Part shown: positions 38,427 to 48,981 of the stretch, one piece after another | How positions within the stretch are numbered: the first letter of the stretch is position 1 | Layout of the letters: each line of letters begins with the position of its first letter | Position numbers and translations under genes: made by a program | Origin: Paenibacillus sp. P25 | GTDB taxonomy: Bacteria; Bacillota; Bacilli; Paenibacillales; NBRC-103111 | Length of the DNA: 64,000 nt | Assembly: GCA_024704175.1 (NCBI GenBank) | Contig: CP085629.1 | Location: 5,084,001-5,148,000 of the forward strand | Direction: 5' to 3' | The notes under the pieces: model-generated | The model's input: only the letters and a program-made list of their open reading frames with translations | Told to the model about the DNA's origin: nothing | The model's database searches: none

Positions 38427-38455
38427 TTGTCCCAGACTCTAATTTATGATACAAT
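38427..38455 (+). promoter_or_regulatory. Sigma-A promoter for PIG-L/glycosyltransferase genes
   Basis: TTGTCC (38427-38432), a 17-base spacer, then TACAAT (38450-38455). The translation start follows 40 bases later. Confidence 0.5.
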
Positions 38456-38495
38456 ACGTATCAATGTAGTATTGATGCCGAAGGGGGCGGATCCG

Positions 38496-39371
38496 TTGGC
38501 TGTTACCGCTAAAGACTGGATCATTAAGCAAGTGGAAGGGTTTCGGGGGATTTACCGCTATCCGAACCGGATGCTGGGCCGAAGACTGAATCGAACGGAT
38601 TTGCCCGACAAAACCGACATCCTGGTGATCGCGGCGCATCCGGATGATGATGTATTAGGCATCGGCATCGGGCTTCACAGGCACAGCTTGTCGGGTAAAC
38701 GAATCACGGTGACGTTTACCACCAATGGCACGGGAGAGAGCTGGAAAGCGGAAACCCCCGTTTCCAACCGAATTGCGGAAACGAGGTTGCGTGAAGCCGC
38801 CGAGGCCCTCAGCTTGATCGGCATCCCCTCCCGGCAAATCCTTTGTTTAGGCTTTCCGGACAGGGGAACCCACCGTTATCTAAAGGAGATGGCGGATGAT
38901 CTGTCCTTCCTTATGGATATTCTCCAGCCGGAGCGCATTTATGTCCACTCTATTGAAGGCGGACATATCGATCATGACCTGACTTCTTACGTTACGCAGT
39001 CGTTATGTGCCATGAAACAGTACAGTTCCGTGTATGAGTGGGCGGAATATAACAAAATGTATTCGTTAGGAAGCTCTCACATAGATTTCCCTCCTCATCC
39101 CTCCGCCGCCCTTGGCCAGAAAGAAGCGCTCTTCCTTACCGAGCAGGAGCACCTTCTGAAGAAACAAATGCTTGCATGTCATAAATCCCAAATTCTGCCC
39201 GAATATACCGCCAAAGCCGAGGTATTTCGACAGGCGATGTGTTCCGACTTGGATGCCCAGCTGTTTCATCATTGCAAAATGAATAAAAACCGGCTCTACG
39301 CTGCGATAACGGATTTTAATAAATCACGAACAGGACGTGGAAATCATGGAATGCATGAAGTCGAATATTAG
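38496..39371 (+). CDS. PIG-L family deacetylase
   Basis: An intact protein of 291 residues. I choose TTG 38496 because AAGGGGG lies 8 bases upstream and the promoter above would exclude longer starts. The zinc-binding motif VIAAHPDDDVLG and the second metal segment GGHIDHDLTSY are both present, with FTTNGTGESWKAE and RLREAAEALSLIGI between them. The family removes N-acetyl groups from GlcNAc-type sugars (as BshB does in bacillithiol synthesis). The partner glycosyltransferase gene overlaps its 3' end, suggesting work on a glycoconjugate or polysaccharide. The longer N-terminus argues against BshB itself. Confidence 0.88.
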   Translation: MAVTAKDWIIKQVEGFRGIYRYPNRMLGRRLNRTDLPDKTDILVIAAHPDDDVLGIGIGLHRHSLSGKRITVTFTTNGTGESWKAETPVSNRIAETRLREAAEALSLIGIPSRQILCLGFPDRGTHRYLKEMADDLSFLMDILQPERIYVHSIEGGHIDHDLTSYVTQSLCAMKQYSSVYEWAEYNKMYSLGSSHIDFPPHPSAALGQKEALFLTEQEHLLKKQMLACHKSQILPEYTAKAEVFRQAMCSDLDAQLFHHCKMNKNRLYAAITDFNKSRTGRGNHGMHEVEY

Positions 39372-40317
39372 TGTTGTGATTGCCACCCACAAGCGTCCTG
39401 TCTATCTGGACAAGGCCCTCGAGTCCGTGTTCCGGCAGACGGTTCTTCCGGCGGAGATCATTGTGAGTGAAGACGGCCTGGATCCCGAGACGGAACGAGT
39501 CGTAACTCGCTATAGAGGCAGGGGCATCCCTATTCGCTATGAAAGGCATGAGCCCAAGCTCGGGCAGCTTAAGAACAGAAACGCGGCTTTGCAGCTGGCT
39601 TCCTGCGAATACGTTGCCATTCTGGATGATGATGACGAATGGTGTGAAACCTATTTGCAAAAGACCTGGGAGGCGCTGGAACATCATCCGCAATGTGGAT
39701 TTTGCTTTACAGATCATTATTTGATCGATACGCAGGGAAATATTCTGCATGAAGAATCGGACCGCTGTTCTCAGCAGTTCGGTCGCGCAGCGCAATGAAG
39801 ACCGGTGTCTATGAGGACGTCTTGAGCAGAGCGCTGAAACCGAGGCCTTTTACCCCCATGTTACGTTATTTCGCAGGGCTGTACTCAAGAGGGCAGGGTT
39901 CTTTCCCGAGTACGGAGGAACGGTTCCGGATTTGGCGCTTTTTCTGGAGCTGGGCGCTGCAGGCATCAAGGCCTGCTATATTAAGGAGAAGCTCGGAAGG
40001 TACAGGATCCACGCAGGGCAGCAGACCTCTAAACGAATCGAGAACAGCCGGAGTCGGGTGGAATGCTTTCTAAGATTTTATAACAAGTACCGTCTCGAGG
40101 GGAGGATCAGAAGGTGCTGGCTTCCCTTTACCGGACCTCCGTCATGGAACTTGCGATTGCTTACGCCCACCAATTCCAGCGAAAAGAGAGCTTGCGGACG
40201 CTCAAGGAATATTACCAAAAGCTCGGCTTTGGCCTTCCCAATCTGTCCCGTCTCACGGTCTTATTAACTCTGTTGGCACAGCCTGCGGGTAACGGCAAAC
40301 AGAGATTTCCTACTTGA
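39346..40317 (+). CDS. Glycosyltransferase family 2 (frameshifted)
   Basis: About 323 residues over three frames. ATG 39346 overlaps the end of the deacetylase gene by 26 bases. ATG 39355 is equally possible. The GT-A fold start (ISVVIATHKRPVYLDKALES, AEIIVSEDGLDPET) and the metal motif VAILDDDDEW are clear. The frame changes near 39790, 39860-39900 and 40100. Later parts read KACYIKEKLGRYRIHAGQQT and RKESLRTLKEYYQKLG. It transfers a sugar from a nucleotide donor. The coupled deacetylase suggests a joint role in cell-surface glycan or a secreted glycoside. Confidence 0.8.
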
Positions 40318-40334
40318 ATCCGAGGTGAATGAGC

Positions 40335-40658
40335 ATGCCGGTGAATAGCTTCATTCCGAGGAAGTACGCCACAAGAGGGTTTTGGGAAAAGCTTCAAAAA
40401 AACGCATACAAAATACCGTTCGCCCGTGACGCCGCTGTGATGTACTATTGCGCTGTCGATTCCAAATCCCCTGAATTTGTAAAAGCTATTGTTTTTACGG
40501 TATTGGCCTATTTCGTCTCCCCAATCGATTTCATAATCGATTATATACCGGTTTTAGGCTATACCGATGATACAGCTATCATGTTATTTTCCTTTTGCCT
40601 AATCCATAAGCATGTAACGGAGGAACATTGGGTGAAAACCCATTGGCTGGGTAAATAG
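40335..40658 (+). CDS. YkvA family (DUF1232) membrane protein
   Basis: An intact protein of 107 residues. ATG 40335 has GAGGTGA 6 bases upstream. The ATG at 40329 is too close to that site. The conserved DUF1232 block is YFVSPIDFIIDYIPVLGYTD followed by DTAIM, preceded by DAAVMYYCAVDSKSP. One or two membrane segments lie around residues 45-85. The family is widespread in Bacillales and has no established function. Confidence 0.85.
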   Translation: MPVNSFIPRKYATRGFWEKLQKNAYKIPFARDAAVMYYCAVDSKSPEFVKAIVFTVLAYFVSPIDFIIDYIPVLGYTDDTAIMLFSFCLIHKHVTEEHWVKTHWLGK

Positions 40659-40822
40659 ATTTAACAATCAACAGCCGATTGCAGCCGTTACTCCTACCTT
40701 TCACCGCTCCCTCCGCAATGCCTTGAATAATCCACCGCTGGAAAATGGCGTAACTTCACTTCAAAGGAACCCCGACTGGTGTATAATGACGGAAAAAGAA
40801 AAGGATTGGAGAAAACCACATT

Positions 40823-42059
40823 ATGCAACCGGAAAAAAGAAGCGACCGCTGGGGACTTGTCCTCTTGTTAGGCGCTTTTTCGGCGTTAGGGCCTTTGACA
40901 ATCGATATGTATTTGCCTTCGTTTCCTGAAATTACGAAAGATTTCGGAACACAAGCCTCATTCGTTCAGCTTAGTTTGACCGCATGCCTAATCGGTCTTG
41001 GACTCGGGCAAATCATCATGGGCCCCCTCAGCGATGTTCATGGAAGACGCAGGCCGGTCATTTTATCGCTGATCTTGTATTTGGCCGCCTCCTTCATCTG
41101 TGCCGTTTCACCGAACATTTATTGTTTTATTGCGGCGCGGTTTATCCAAGGCTTCGCCGCTTCGGCCGGGATTGTTATTTCCAGGGCCGTTGTCCGCGAT
41201 TTGTACAGTGGGCCGGAATTGACCCGATTCTTCTCCCTGCTCATGCTGGTGAACAATCTGTTTCCGCTCATCGCGCCGGTGGCGGGGAGCGGCGTGATCT
41301 CGTTAACGACTTGGGTGGGTGTTTTTGTCGTTCTGGGTCTGGTGGGGATCGTGCTGGTTGCTTGGGCATCCGCCGGTCTGAAAGAGACGCTTCCTCCGGA
41401 AAACCGCGTTCCGAGCAATTTAGGCCAGTTGTTTAAAGGGATTCGTACCCTTCTAGGCGACCGGCAGTTTCTTGGCTATGCCCTGGCTCAAGGCATTATG
41501 ATCGGGGGCGTCTTCGCGTATGTGTCCGGTACGCCTTTTATTTACCAGAAGATTTATGGCGCTTCGCCTCAGCTGTTTGCGCTTCTGTTCGGTTCTAACG
41601 GCATCAGTCTGATCATCGGCTCCCAGCTCGTGGGACGCCTTAATCATGTCATTTCGGAGCGCCGGTTCCTCGTGCTGGGGTCGCTGCTGGCGGCCGCATC
41701 CAGCGTGACGGCGCTGTCCGTCATTCTGATGCATGGCCCGCTGTTCGCCCTCGTCTTTGCCGTTATTCTGCTTTGTCGCCTCGATCGGGATGACGTCCAC
41801 CGCTTCGTTCTCGCTGGCTATGGAATCCCAAAGCCATATGGCGGGAAGCGCTTCGGCGCTGCTCGGTCTCTTTGCCGTTTCTGCTAGGCGCCGTCACTTC
41901 CCCTTGGTCGGTGTCGCCGGTGAATATTCGGCCGTTCCTATGGGCGTTATTCTTGTCTCGACCAGCCTGCTGGCGCTGCTCGCTTACTTCGGCCTGGCGC
42001 AGAAATCCCGGCAGATCAAGCCGGTCGTACGGAAGGAACTGAGTTCGCAGCAGGGGTAA
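40823..42059 (+). CDS. Bcr/CflA family multidrug efflux MFS transporter (frameshifted)
   Basis: About 412 residues with twelve helices. The signature is complete: LGAFSALGPLTIDMYLPSFP, GQIIMGPLSDVHGRRRPVIL, ARFIQGFAASAGIVISRAVV and RDLYSGPELTRFFSLLMLVN. The frame shifts near 41780 and twice near 41860-41885. Correct reading gives FCFVASIGMTSTASFSLAME, LPFLLGAVTSPLVGVAGEYS, and the end KPVVRKELSSQQG. It exports drugs, sulphonamides or metabolites by proton antiport. A strong terminator follows. No linked regulator is seen. Confidence 0.87.
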
Positions 42060-42078
42060 GAGAATAATAGAACCTAAA

Positions 42079-42114
42079 TCAAGAAACCCGGTTCGGTTGA
42101 GCCGGGTTTCTTGA
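42079..42114 (+). terminator. Strong intrinsic terminator after bcr-like gene
   Basis: TCAAGAAACCCGG (42079-42091) and CCGGGTTTCTTGA (42102-42114) form a perfect 13-bp stem with a 10-base loop. Confidence 0.75.
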
Positions 42115-42302
42115 CTTCAATCGGATGCGACTCCGATAGGCGTTCCACCTGGGGGTAACCGGCCGACATGCACGGCGAATTCTGCTTAAGCCGGCGGATT
42201 GGGGGACATTTGGTTTGCTGCACACGGAAACAAGAGGCACCTTACGTATGGCTAACGGACCGGGCGACCGTTAACCTGCGATTGTTGAAGGAAATGGAGA
42301 TT

Positions 42303-42384
42303 TAACGGACCCAGAAAGCTCTATTGGCGGGAATAGATCGAAATTGGCTGCATTTTCGAATAATAGCTGCTCCTGTGTCCGTTA
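42303..42384. repeat. Long imperfect palindrome (REP-like)
   Basis: TAACGGACCCAGAAAGCTCTATT (positions 42303-42325) is largely complementary to the block at 42362-42384 (ending TGTGTCCGTTA). The arms share TAACGGAC, CAG and AGC with a few mismatches, separated by 36 bases. From memory, similar TAACGGACACAG-type elements are common dispersed repeats in Paenibacillus genomes. Confidence 0.5.
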
Positions 42385-42473
42385 CATTTGAAAAAGGGAT
42401 GTTATGCCGCTGATAAAGGCGGTGAGGTCCGTTACATGGGGCTACTGCTGGGTTAAGGCTCAGAGCTACTTAG

Positions 42474-42527
42474 GGTTGCTGCACGGTTGCTGCACGGTTG
42501 CTGCACGGTTGCCGCACGGTGCCGCAC
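42474..42527 (+). repeat. Tandem repeat GGTTGCTGCAC
   Basis: Three exact copies of an 11-base unit (42474-42506) are followed by a variant copy (GGTTGCCGCAC) and a 10-base copy (GGTGCCGCAC). The last copy plus following sequence (GGTTTTCATCCAA) recurs with one base less near 42635-42657. Confidence 0.75.
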
Positions 42528-42815
42528 GGTTTTCATCCAACACTGTAGGGCCACTGCTTGGTCTGCGGCTCGGTTACTCACGGTTACATCGGCTACTTGA
42601 GGACTACTGTACTATTACTGCTCGTTTGCTGCCCGGTGCCGCACGGTTTCATCCAAGGTTACCGGAATTACGCCTCTGGGTCGCTTGACAATGAAACGTG
42701 GCGAAGGAGCATGCATGACACCGAACGAGGCAGTGACCGGGCATTGCCCAAACCGACCGCCCAGCCTGCGTACAGAAAAACAGAGCCGCGCAAAACGCGC
42801 AGCTCCGTTCCCCCA

Positions 42816-43176
42816 TCACAACCCCAGCGCCTGCCGCTCCTCCTCCGTGAACACGCGGGAGCGTGTCAGGAAGCGCCGGCCTTCCGGGCCTTCCAGCGAG
42901 AACATGCCTCCCCGGCCGGGCACGACGTCAATGATGAGCTGGGTGTATTTCCAGTACTCATATTGGGCCTCGCTCATATAAAAGTTCACCCCGCCGATGT
43001 CTCCCAGCCACACATCGTGGTCGCCGATGAGAAACTCCCCTTCGCGGTAGCACATCGGCGAGTCCGCCGTCGCAGCGACCGCCCGACTGATGGAACATCA
43101 CCGGCCCGTATTTCGCTTTCAGCGGCCCGATCAGCTCCAGAGCGGCGTCCGTGGCCAGAACCTTCCGTACGTCCAT
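42816..43176 (-). CDS. DUF779 domain protein, aldehyde-dehydrogenase partner (frameshifted)
   Basis: About 120 residues over two frames. The first half reads LIGPLKAKYGPVMFHQSGGR followed by CDG. After the frame change near 43080 it continues SPMCYREGEFLIGDHDVWLG and ends FYMSEAQYEYWKYTQLIIDV, VPGRGGMFSLEGPEGRRFL. DUF779 proteins are nearly always encoded beside acetaldehyde or related aldehyde dehydrogenases. Here the ALDH gene ends 13 bases upstream, so they form one operon under a sigma-54 promoter. The usual SGGCCDG motif reads SGGRCDG because a Cys codon is CGC. Its role, perhaps copper- or iron-related assistance, is not established. Confidence 0.82.
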
Positions 43177-43189
43177 GGCGCGGCCGCCC

Positions 43190-44709
<1,520 letters not shown>

Positions 44710-44760
44710 TTTGTTCAGCCTCCCATTGGCAAATAAAATTTTTTCTACACTATCGATCTA

Positions 44761-44776
44761 AGCAAGAGTCGTGCCA
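44761..44776 (-). promoter_or_regulatory. Sigma-54 (-24/-12) promoter of the ALDH-DUF779 operon
   Basis: On the minus strand TGGCAC-GACTC-TTGCT is an exact match to the sigma-54 consensus with the required 5-base spacer. It lies about 50 bases upstream of the ALDH start codon. Confidence 0.88.
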
Positions 44777-44808
44777 ACGCCGGAATGCGGCTGGAGCAAA
44801 GCCCCCTT

Positions 44809-44822
44809 TGTAAGCGCTTATA
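44809..44822. promoter_or_regulatory. Possible CcpA (cre) site
   Basis: TGTAAGCGCTTATA contains the perfect palindrome TAAGCGCTTA and matches the cre consensus with one mismatch. It lies 32 bases upstream of the -24 box of the ALDH promoter and could add catabolite repression. Confidence 0.45.
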
Positions 44823-44828
44823 TTGAGC

Positions 44829-44845
44829 TGTGCCACTATGAAACA
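44829..44845. promoter_or_regulatory. Candidate activator-binding site (UAS)
   Basis: TGTGCCACTATGAAACA matches TGTAACAATTTGAAACA at 48880-48896 in 13 of 17 positions. Both lie 50-80 bases upstream of a -24/-12 promoter. A partial inverted copy (TGTTTCA) at 44922-44928 lies about 60 bases before the alcohol dehydrogenase promoter. Confidence 0.5.
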
Positions 44846-44989
44846 CTCCGGGTATTCCGCATTGTTCAAAATAAATACACAGGATCTTCCGAACCGGTCG
44901 ATGCGGCCGGACCCGTCCGGTTGTTTCAATCCCTGTTCGCGGAAGCAGTAAGGCTTCTTTGCCTCTAGGCACCCCTTCGTAAGCCCGGT

Positions 44990-45004
44990 TGGCACGAGTT
45001 TTGC
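44990..45004 (+). promoter_or_regulatory. Sigma-54 (-24/-12) promoter of the alcohol dehydrogenase gene
   Basis: TGGCAC-GAGTT-TTGC matches the sigma-54 consensus exactly with a 5-base spacer. The start codon of the alcohol dehydrogenase follows 63 bases later. Confidence 0.88.
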
Positions 45005-45066
45005 GTCTATAAATTAGCGTTGCAAGCCTGCAACCATTTGGGCATATTGAAAAGGAGGATTCCGAA

Positions 45067-46077
45067 ATGAAAGCCGCCGTCGTGAATCAGTTTCATCAGA
45101 AGCTGGAAATCAAAGAGGTTCCCGTTCCGGAAGTTGGACAAGGCGAGGTGCTGGTAAGAATCACCGCTTGCGGAGTTTGCCATACCGATCTGCATGCCGC
45201 GAACGGCGATTGGCCCGTGAAGCCTAAGCTTCCTTTGATCCCCGGCCACGAGGGAGTCGGCCATGTGGAAAAGGTGGGGCCGGGCGTCACCTCCTTAAAA
45301 GCCGGGGACCGGGTCGGCATTCCGTGGCTGTACTCCGCCTGCGGCGAATGCGAGTACTGTCTGCAAGGCTGGGAAACGCTCTGCAAAAAACAATTAAACG
45401 GCGGCTATACCGTGGACGGCGGATATGCGGAATACTGCGTAGCCCCCGCCGCTTATGTGGCCCGAATCCCGGACGGCGTTTCGGATGTGGAGATCGCCCC
45501 GATCCTGTGCGCAGGCATAACCACCTACAAGGCCCTTAAGGTGACGGATGCGAAGCCCGGCGAATGGGTCGCGATCTACGGCATCGGAGGACTCGGGCAT
45601 ATTGCGCTTCAATATGCGAAGGCGATGGGATTTAACGTCATAGCCGTCGACATCAGCCAGGAAAAACTGGAACTGGCGCAATCGCTCGGGGCGGATCTGG
45701 TCATCAACGGCAAATCGGTCGATCCCGTGCAGGAAATCGAAGATAAAGTCGGCGGCGCTCATGCGGCCGTAAGCGTGGCGGTAAGTCCCAAAGCCTTCGA
45801 GCAGGCGTATCGTTCCGTTCGGCGCGGCGGCACCTTGGTGGTAGTCGGTCTTCCCACCGGCGAATTGCCGATTCCGATTTTTGACACCGTTCTGAATGGC
45901 GTTACGGTGAAGGGCTCGATCGTCGGGACCCGAAAAGACATGCAGGAAGCCTTGGATTTCGCCGCACGCGGCAAAGTGAAAGCAATTATCGAGACACAGC
46001 CGCTCGAGAAGATCAATGAAGTGTTTGACCGAATGGAAAAAGGCAACATTAACGGGCGAATTGTTTTGACTTTTTAA
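45067..46077 (+). CDS. adhP: Zinc-dependent alcohol dehydrogenase AdhP
   Basis: An intact 336-residue protein, the usual AdhP length. ATG 45067 follows AAAGGAGG. The catalytic zinc site is ACGVCHTDLHAANGDWP and LIPGHEGVGHVEKVG. The structural zinc cysteines are in SACGECEYCLQGWETLC. The nucleotide motif is VAIYGIGGLGHIALQYAKAM. It interconverts primary alcohols such as ethanol with aldehydes using NAD+. Its divergent partner is the ALDH operon and it has its own sigma-54 promoter, so it probably performs the first step of ethanol oxidation toward acetyl-CoA. Confidence 0.95.
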   Translation: MKAAVVNQFHQKLEIKEVPVPEVGQGEVLVRITACGVCHTDLHAANGDWPVKPKLPLIPGHEGVGHVEKVGPGVTSLKAGDRVGIPWLYSACGECEYCLQGWETLCKKQLNGGYTVDGGYAEYCVAPAAYVARIPDGVSDVEIAPILCAGITTYKALKVTDAKPGEWVAIYGIGGLGHIALQYAKAMGFNVIAVDISQEKLELAQSLGADLVINGKSVDPVQEIEDKVGGAHAAVSVAVSPKAFEQAYRSVRRGGTLVVVGLPTGELPIPIFDTVLNGVTVKGSIVGTRKDMQEALDFAARGKVKAIIETQPLEKINEVFDRMEKGNINGRIVLTF

Positions 46078-46101
46078 TTTGTAAGCGTTCCCTTCTACAG
46101 C

Positions 46102-46155
46102 AAAAGCACCGCGGCGTCATGGATTCCAATGAATCCGGAGCGCAGCGGTGCTTTT
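46102..46155. terminator. Bidirectional terminator between adhP and acsA
   Basis: AAAAGCACCGC (46102-46112) pairs with GCGGTGCTTTT (46145-46155). An inner GGATTC/GAATCC stem (46121-46136) adds to the fold. It separates convergent genes. Confidence 0.75.
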
Positions 46156-46258
46156 TACAATGAATAGATGAACAGCCTCACCGATATTCCGTAACGGTTA
46201 TCCGGAATATCAAGCATCCCTTCACTTGAAGCGCCTCGGCAATTCTCGGGTCGAAACC

Positions 46259-47984
46259 TTAGTCCTCGATGGTTGACATATCTCCGGTCGGAAGCCCCAG
46301 CTCCCACGCCTTCAGCACACGGCGCATGATTTTGCCGCTGCGCGTCTTCGGCAAGCTTATCCTTAAATTCAATCTCGCGGGGCGCCGCATGAGCGGATAA
46401 TCCTGCTTTCACGAATGCAGTAATATCCGCTTTCAATGAGTCCGAAGGTGCGAATCCTTCGCGCAGGGCAATGAAGGCCTTGATGATTTCCCCCGCATCG
46501 GGTCAGGCTTGCCGATCACGCCGGCTTCCGCCACAGCAGGATGCTCGACCAGCTTGCTCTCGACTTCGAAGGGCCCTACCCGCTCGCCCGATGTATTGAT
46601 TACATCGTCAACACGCCCTTGGAACCAGAAGTATCCGTCTTCGTCGCGGAAGGCGGAGTCGCCTGAGACATACCAGCCCTTGAAACGGAAATACTCCTCA
46701 TATTTTGCCGGATGGTTCCAAATGCCGCGCATCATGGACGGCCAGGCCGTTTTAATAGCCAAATGCCCCATCCGGTACGGCTCCAGTTCACGGCCCTCGT
46801 CGTCCAGAATCGCCGCATCCACACCCGGTATCGGTTTTCCCATCGATCCCGGCTTGATCTCCATACACGGATAGTTGCATATCAGCTGCCCGCCCGTCTC
46901 CGTCATCCACCAGGTGTCATGAATCCGCTGCCCGAACACCTTCAGCCCCCAGCGAACGACTTCCGGGTTGAGCGGCTCGCCGACGCTGAGCATATGGCGC
47001 AAAGAGGAAAGATCGAATTTCCGGACCAGCTCTTCGCCGGCGCTCATCAGCATCCGGAAGGCGGTCGGCGCACTGTACCAGACGGTTACACGATATCTCC
47101 GGATGGTCTCGTACCAGTCGGATGGTTTAAAGCGGCCGCCGCGGACGACATTGGTCGCTCCGTTCAGCCACGGGGCGAAAATGCCGTAGGACGTCCCGGT
47201 TACCCACCCCGGGTCGGCGGTGCACCAATAGATGTCGTCCTCTTTGAGGTCAAGCACAATGTGTCCCGTATAATAATGCTGCAGCATCGCATAATGCACA
47301 TGAAGAACGCCCTTCGGCTTCCCCGTGGATCCCGAGGTGTAATGCAGAATGAGCCCGTCTTCCCTATCCATCCATTCGATGTCCAGTTCTTCGGAGGCGC
47401 TTTCCATTTCTTTAAAATAATCCACTTGGTTCTCTTCGAGCCGCAAATCGCTGCCCACCAAAATAACATGCCTTAAACTTGGCAATTCCTTAAGCGGAAT
47501 CCGCGAAAGCTGCGAAGGCGTCGTTACGATCGGTCGCGGCCTGGCTGTCTTCCAAGCGGTCCTTCACGGCCGTCTCCATGAATGCTTCGAACAAAGGACC
47601 GGCAATGGCACCGACTTTGATCGTACCAAGCAGCGCAAAATACAGCTCCGGCGAGCGGGGCATGAATAGGAAGACACGGTCGCCTTTGCCGATGCCGAGT
47701 TTTCGCAGAACGTCGCCGAACCGGTTCGATTGATTCTTTATTTGCTCGAAGGTGTAAGTCTCGTCCCTCTTATCGTCACTATAGAATAAAGCGATTTTGT
47801 TCTTTCTCGCGGAATTTGCATGCCGGTCGATCGCTTCATAAGCCATATTGATTTTTCCGGTGGTATGCCAGGAAAAAGTGCTTTCAACGTCCTCCCAGCG
47901 GAATTGTTTCCGTTCGTCTTCATAATGTTTCAAATTGGGATTCGCCGCTGTGACCGCAATACGTTCGTTCAGAAGCTGATTCAT
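46259..47984 (-). CDS. acsA: Acetyl-CoA synthetase (AMP-forming) (frameshifted)
   Basis: About 575 residues over several frames from ATG 47984, with GGAGG upstream. Key motifs: adenylate loop LHYTSGSTGKPKGVLHVHYA, DDIYWCTADPGWVTGTSYGI, HDTWWMTETGGQLICNYPCM and WYVSGDSAFRDEDGYFWFQG. The catalytic-lysine region is restored by joining KDKL to TRSGKIMRRVLKAWELG, with stop at 46259. Shifts lie near 47500, 46500, 46440 and 46350. It converts acetate, CoA and ATP to acetyl-CoA, AMP and pyrophosphate. The adenylate kinase gene immediately upstream would recycle the AMP. Both follow a sigma-54 promoter. Confidence 0.9.
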
Positions 47985-48004
47985 ATTTCCATTCCTCCGG
48001 ATCG

Positions 48005-48736
48005 TTATTTTAAAATGAATGTACCCTGCGGGCATACGCTCTTCGTGAACTCTTTCACATATATTCCGATGCTTTTACCCCTGCTAACGGCGCAGCCCCG
48101 GAGAATACTCGAAATTTGCCCAAATACATCTTCGACTCCGGCGTCTCCATCCACCGCCTGCAGCAACTGTCTCGATCTATAAAATTGCAGCAAAGGCCGC
48201 TGCTGCTTCAGGTTTACTTCCAGCCTGGCGGCCACCGTCTCCTCCGAATCATCCGCTCTTTGAACCAAGGCCCCTCCGCATTTTTCGCATATGCCTTGTT
48301 CTCTCGGCGGATGGAACACGACATGGTAAGCGGCCCCGCAGGAACTGCATATTCGCCGGCCGGCAAGACGCGAGAGCAGGTTTTCTGTGTTCACGTTCAA
48401 ATCAATCGCGACGTCGACCCGTCTGTTCATCGCTTGCAACGCCTGCTCCAATTGCTCCGCTTGAAACACGGTTCTGGGAAAGCCGTCAAGCAGGAACCCG
48501 CCTGCAAGATCCGCATCGCTCAACCGTTCACGAACGATGCCGACGGTGATCTCGTCCGGTACAAGTCGCCCCTGATTAACGTATTCCTTCGCTTTCCGTC
48601 CCAGACGCGTTCCTGTTGCCATAGCTGCACGGAACAGATCCCCGGTCGACACGCGGGGAATGCCGAAGGCTTGATGAATTCGTTCCGCTTGCGTACCTTT
48701 GCCCGACCCCGGCAATCCGATTAAAATGATTTGCAT
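48005..48736 (-). CDS. adk: Adenylate kinase, zinc-lid type, in acs operon
   Basis: An intact frame of 243 residues from ATG 48736 (GGGAG at 9 bases). It has the P-loop IILIGLPGSGKGTQAERI, AMP-site STGDLFRAAMATGTRLG, GGFLLDGFPRTVFQAEQLEQ, and a zinc lid with CSSC and CEKC. The reaction is ATP + AMP to two ADP. It ends 20 bases before acsA and shares its promoter, so it looks like a dedicated AMP-recycling enzyme for acetyl-CoA synthetase. The housekeeping adk normally sits in a ribosomal operon. The last 30 residues exceed the usual length and may result from a frame error near the native stop. Confidence 0.88.
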   Translation of the reverse strand: MQIILIGLPGSGKGTQAERIHQAFGIPRVSTGDLFRAAMATGTRLGRKAKEYVNQGRLVPDEITVGIVRERLSDADLAGGFLLDGFPRTVFQAEQLEQALQAMNRRVDVAIDLNVNTENLLSRLAGRRICSSCGAAYHVVFHPPREQGICEKCGGALVQRADDSEETVAARLEVNLKQQRPLLQFYRSRQLLQAVDGDAGVEDVFGQISSILRGCAVSRGKSIGIYVKEFTKSVCPQGTFILK

Positions 48737-48790
48737 CCTGTTCATCTCCCATCGCTTCGGTTTGCAAATGAAAAGCTGCAAATGGGATGA

Positions 48791-48806
48791 AGCAAAATAC
48801 GTGCCA
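48791..48806 (-). promoter_or_regulatory. Sigma-54 (-24/-12) promoter of the adk-acsA operon
   Basis: On the minus strand TGGCAC-GTATT-TTGCT matches the sigma-54 consensus exactly with a 5-base spacer. It lies about 55 bases upstream of the adenylate kinase start. Confidence 0.88.
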
Positions 48807-48879
48807 AACGAAGAAGAACGCATTTACCCGCACCGAACCGGTACAAGGCGGCTTGAATATCCCCTGCCCGGCGGCGCAG

Positions 48880-48896
48880 TGTAACAATTTGAAACA
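48880..48896. promoter_or_regulatory. Candidate activator-binding site (UAS) between adk and activator gene
   Basis: TGTAACAATTTGAAACA shares 13 of 17 bases with the site at 44829-44845. It is about 75-90 bases upstream of the adk -24 box and also upstream of the activator gene, so it may serve both promoters. Confidence 0.5.
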
Positions 48897-48931
48897 ATCT
48901 TGTTCAATAAAACACAGGGATAAATCCATTA

Positions 48932-48940
48932 TGCTATACT
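48932..48940 (+). promoter_or_regulatory. Extended -10 promoter of the activator gene
   Basis: TGCTATACT has the TGN extension and a near-consensus -10 box. The -35 region is weak. The start codon follows about 42 bases later. Confidence 0.4.
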
Positions 48941-48981
48941 GAAATTAATATCTCGCAATTCCATTTGTGGAGGTGTTTGCA

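Larger units (their letters stand above)
42115..42815. other. 700-base non-coding region with repeats
   Basis: No credible gene. It holds a long imperfect palindrome (42303-42384), an 11-base tandem array (42474-42527) and a second copy of part of that array (around 42635-42657). Open frames here are short and low in complexity. Confidence 0.6.

Noticed and set aside
42404..42688. Open frames rich in repeated residues around the tandem array
   Set aside because: They translate the GGTTGCTGCAC repeats into low-complexity sequence and lack start signals.
46712..47476. A 254-codon plus-strand open frame inside acsA
   Set aside because: It is the antisense shadow of a conserved acetyl-CoA synthetase region, with no ribosome-binding site.
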